The notes beneath the pieces were generated by a model, which saw only the letters and a list, made by a program, of their open reading frames with translations, ran no database searches and was not told the DNA's origin. The position numbers were made by a program, and so were the translations under genes. DNA of 34,584 bases from Rhodococcus sp. EPR-157. GTDB taxonomy: Bacteria; Actinomycetota; Actinomycetes; Mycobacteriales; Mycobacteriaceae. The stretch lies in contig NZ_LVCV01000415.1 of the NCBI RefSeq assembly GCF_001647195.1, forward strand, positions 1 to 34,584, written 5' to 3'. Shown here piece by piece: positions 32,293-34,584 of the stretch; positions within the stretch are counted from its first letter, which is position 1, and every line of letters starts with the position of its first letter.

Positions 32293-33377
32293 CCACGATC
32301 CAGCCGCCCGTCCGTAGTGCCCTCGCCGACGGGCGCGAGATCCTCTTCTATTCGATGCCCGGCAACACCGCTCGCCCTGTCCCCGATATGCGGCCGCTCG
32401 CAGCGCGGTCGGCGACAGCGCAATCGGAGGTCCGCCGCGACCGTCAGACCGGTGACTGGGTTGCGATCGCCGCTCTGCGGCAGGATCGGACCTACAAGCC
32501 ACCTGCCGATCAGTGTCCGTTGTGCCCGTCACCCGCAGGAGATCGCAGCGAAGTTCCCGCGGCCGACTACGACGTCGTCGTGTTCGAGAACCGTTTTCCC
32601 AGTTTGTCTCACGCCGGCGACGGCGCGCCTGCCCTGCACACGGACGCGCGGGAAGCGTCGGGCATCGGTAGGTGCGAGGTCATCTGCTTCTCCAGCAACC
32701 ACACCGCGTCGTTCGCCGACCTGACTCAGGACCACGCACGGTTGGTGGTCGATGCATGGCGAGCGCGGACCGAGTCGCTGATGGCGATGGACGGGGTGGA
32801 ACAGGTCTTCTGATTCGAGAATCGCGGCGAAGAAATCGGGGTGACGTTGTCGCACCCGCACGGTCAGATCTACGGCTACCCGTATCTGACGCCGCGCACC
32901 GCATCCATGCTCCGGCAGGCTCGCGAGTTCGCCGAGTCCCACTCGTCGAACCTCTTCTCGGACATTCTCGCCACTGAAATCGACGATGGTCGACGCATTC
33001 TGATTGCCGACGAGTACTTCACAGCCTTCGTACCGTTCGCAGCGCGCTGGCCGGTCGAGGTGCACATCTATCCGAATCGACACGTGCACAACCTGACCGA
33101 ACTCACCGAGGCCGAACTGGATTCTCTGACGGCTGTGTATCTCGACGTGCTAGGACGGTTCGATCGAATGTATCCCACGCCGCTGCCTTATATTTCGGCA
33201 CTCCATCAGTTTCGGCCCGAAGGCGTGCAGGCGGACGGGTACTTCCACATCGAGCTGATGTCGGTGCGACGGTCGGAGACGAAGCTGAAGTACCTGGCCG
33301 GTTCCGAGTCGGCGATGGACGCATTCGTCACCGACGTGACACCGGAACAAATGGCCGACCGATTGAAGGCACTATGA
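32289..33377 (+). pseudogene. galT: Galactose-1-phosphate uridylyltransferase with in-frame TGA
   Basis: A 362-codon frame encoding GalT except for TGA at codon 175 (32811-32813). The upstream piece (174 residues) has VRRDRQTGDWVAIAALRQDR, the zinc-type CPLCPS motif and VVFENRFPSLSH. After the TGA the frame continues FENRGEEIGVTLSHPHGQIY, which includes the active-site HPH (nucleophile His at codon 191), and the C-terminal domain to FVTDVTPEQMADRLKAL. Frame and similarity hold on both sides, so it is a single base change, a sequence error, or recoding. A downstream GTG at 32841 could start a fragment, but GalT needs both halves. It normally transfers UMP between UDP-glucose and galactose 1-phosphate. 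It overlaps deoR and galK by 4 nt each. Confidence 0.85.
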
Positions 33378-34501
33378 ACACCGTTATCGCGCAGGCTCCG
33401 GGTCGAATCAACCTGATCGGTGAACACACCGACTACAACCTGGGCTTCGCTATGCCGATCGCGCTGGAGGAACGAACGACGGTTCGGTTCGAACCGGACG
33501 GGACGGACCGAATTTCTCTGCGGAGCAACGAGGAAGGTGACGGATCCTCGTTCGCCTTGTCTGCTCGGCCTGGAGACGTGGAAGGCTGGGCCGCGTACCC
33601 CGCAGGGGTGATCTGGGCGTTGTCAGCGGCCGGTCACAGCGTCGTCGGTGGGACCATGGAGGTCAGCAGTGACGTGCCCATCGGTGCAGGCCTGTCCTCG
33701 TCGGCTGCTCTCGAATGCGCGGTGCTGTTGGCGATGAATGCGGCGACGGCTACCGCCATGGACCGGTCGACCGTCGCCCGTATCGCTCAGCGAGGAGAGA
33801 ACGACTTCGTCGGGGCGCCTACCGGTTTGATGGACCAGCTGGCCTCGCTGAACGGTGAGGCGAATCGAGCGCTTCTCATCGATTTCGACAGCACTTCGGT
33901 ACGGCCGGTCGAGTTCGATCTCGCTGCGCACGGACTGGTACTCCTCGTTGTCAATTCCAATGCTGCGCATCAGCACTCGACGGGGGAGTATGCGTCGCGT
34001 CGAGAGTCGTGCACCCGGGCTTCCCGACTATTGGGTGTCGACTCGCTACGCCGGGTGCAGGGACACGACATTCTCGACCGCATCGAGGACGAAGTCGACC
34101 GACGCCGCGTCCGACACATCCTGACCGAGAACCAGCGCGTGCTCGACAGTGCACAAGCGATGGTGGACGGCGACTTTCGACGTCTCGGCGCGCTGATGGC
34201 ACAGTCTCACGCGTCGATGCGCGACGACTTCGAGATCACTACCCCGCACATCGACCTCATCGTGGACTCGCTTCTCCGCCACGGCGCCCTCGGTGCCAGG
34301 ATGACCGGCGGTGGTTTCGGTGGCTGCGTGATCTCGTTGGTACCGGCGGACGAAGTCGACACCATGTCCGCGGCCGTCACCGAGGACATCGCCGCCGGAG
34401 GGTTCCCCGCGCCGACGATATTCACCGCCCGAGCGGCTGCGGGCGCGCAGGTCTGCACTGACCCTTGGTCTCCTAGCGCACGAACGAAGACCGGTTGCTA
34501 G
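33374..34501 (+). CDS. galK: Galactokinase
   Basis: 375 residues of the GHMP kinase superfamily. The galactokinase signature is at the start: APGRINLIGEHTDYNLGFAM. The ATP loop is VPIGAGLSSSAALECAVL, and the C-terminal GHMP motif is LGARMTGGGFGGCVISLV. QRGENDFVGAPTGLMDQLAS carries the catalytic Asp. It phosphorylates galactose at C1. The ATG overlaps the galT stop by 4 nt. If galT is truly dead, galactokinase activity would make galactose 1-phosphate with no outlet, which is usually toxic. Its TAG stop shares CTAG with the stop of the convergent downstream gene. Confidence 0.95.
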   Translation: MNTVIAQAPGRINLIGEHTDYNLGFAMPIALEERTTVRFEPDGTDRISLRSNEEGDGSSFALSARPGDVEGWAAYPAGVIWALSAAGHSVVGGTMEVSSDVPIGAGLSSSAALECAVLLAMNAATATAMDRSTVARIAQRGENDFVGAPTGLMDQLASLNGEANRALLIDFDSTSVRPVEFDLAAHGLVLLVVNSNAAHQHSTGEYASRRESCTRASRLLGVDSLRRVQGHDILDRIEDEVDRRRVRHILTENQRVLDSAQAMVDGDFRRLGALMAQSHASMRDDFEITTPHIDLIVDSLLRHGALGARMTGGGFGGCVISLVPADEVDTMSAAVTEDIAAGGFPAPTIFTARAAAGAQVCTDPWSPSARTKTGC

Positions 34502-34584
34502 AGGTCCAGTACGATCCGGCCGCCGGTGGCGCGGGAGACGCAGATGAGCATGTCGGTGTGTTGTTCTTCGGGGGTCAGTCGGGT
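34498..34584 (-). CDS. 3' end of a [2Fe-2S] ferredoxin-domain protein (partial)
   Basis: Only the last 28 codons are in the window: TRLTPEEQHTDMLICVSRAT, then GGRIVLDL and TAG. The LTPEEQ, a Cys in ICVSRA and the R-x-VLDL end are typical of the C-terminus of plant-type [2Fe-2S] ferredoxin domains, where this Cys is the fourth iron-sulfur ligand. The full protein is probably an oxygenase reductase or ferredoxin-reductase fusion. The stop codon lies in the CTAG shared with galK, so the two genes converge with a 4-bp overlap. Confidence 0.7.
   Translation of the reverse strand, partial: TRLTPEEQHTDMLICVSRATGGRIVLDL

Noticed and set aside
32811-32850. Selenocysteine insertion at the galT TGA
   Set aside because: The only hairpin beside the TGA (GATTC/GAATC) has a two-base gap and is too tight to fold, no bacterial SECIS-like loop was recognised, and GalT is not a known selenoprotein. 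Left open only as a check.

Overview
The window looks like chromosomal DNA of a high-GC mycolic-acid actinobacterium (Mycobacteriales), most likely Rhodococcus or a close relative. The reasons are strong GC third-position bias, GTG and TTG starts, a DinB2/DinP-type polymerase, EspC/WXG-like proteins and generally Nocardiaceae-like proteins. This assignment rests on protein recognition only; no search was run. I saw no rRNA, tRNA, IS element or CRISPR array.

Layout. 1-267: C-rich tail with short repeats and a G-quadruplex motif on the minus strand. 268-3522 (-): SWIM/SNF2 helicase. 3927-7869 (+): DUF4956 membrane protein, CotH-like kinase, VTC-type polyphosphate polymerase and a small lipoprotein, with a 55-residue S4-like ORF on the minus strand in the cotH-VTC gap. 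7933-8595 (-): SIMPL protein. 8662-13548 (-): a tightly coupled three-gene set (DUF559-type nuclease, winged-helix protein, HerA-like double ATPase) that looks like a DNA-processing or defence module. 13768-14853 (+): Y-family polymerase with Ile at the steric-gate position. 14811-15806 (-): MBL hydrolase broken by an in-frame TAG. 15899-17122: CoA-binding protein, DoxX-like protein and a small secreted protein.

17141-23948 (-): a catabolic operon read in the order tctC-tctB-tctA, kdgK, iclR, KDPG/KDPGal-type aldolase, YghZ-like aldo/keto reductase, UPF0303 protein. It would import a carboxylated substrate and send 2-keto-3-deoxy-sugar acids to pyruvate and glyceraldehyde-3-phosphate. A perfect 19-bp palindrome lies just upstream of tctC. 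24085-25703 (-): MFS transporter and VOC protein.

25815-27346 (-): an 84-residue protein that is mostly three 24-residue Gly/Asp/Asn-rich repeats, followed with a 4-nt overlap by a JmjC (cupin_4) oxygenase. This is a candidate peptide-modification system and, to me, the most novel item. Divergent from it is an EVE-domain gene with an apparent leaderless promoter. 27957-29307 (+): an EspC-like and a WXG/glycine-zipper protein, possible type VII secretion substrates. 29316-34501: a galactose locus with a sodium:solute symporter and small membrane partner (-) divergent from deoR-galT-galK (+); galT has an in-frame TGA just before its active site. The window ends in the 3' end of a probable [2Fe-2S] ferredoxin-domain gene (-), whose stop codon shares CTAG with galK's.
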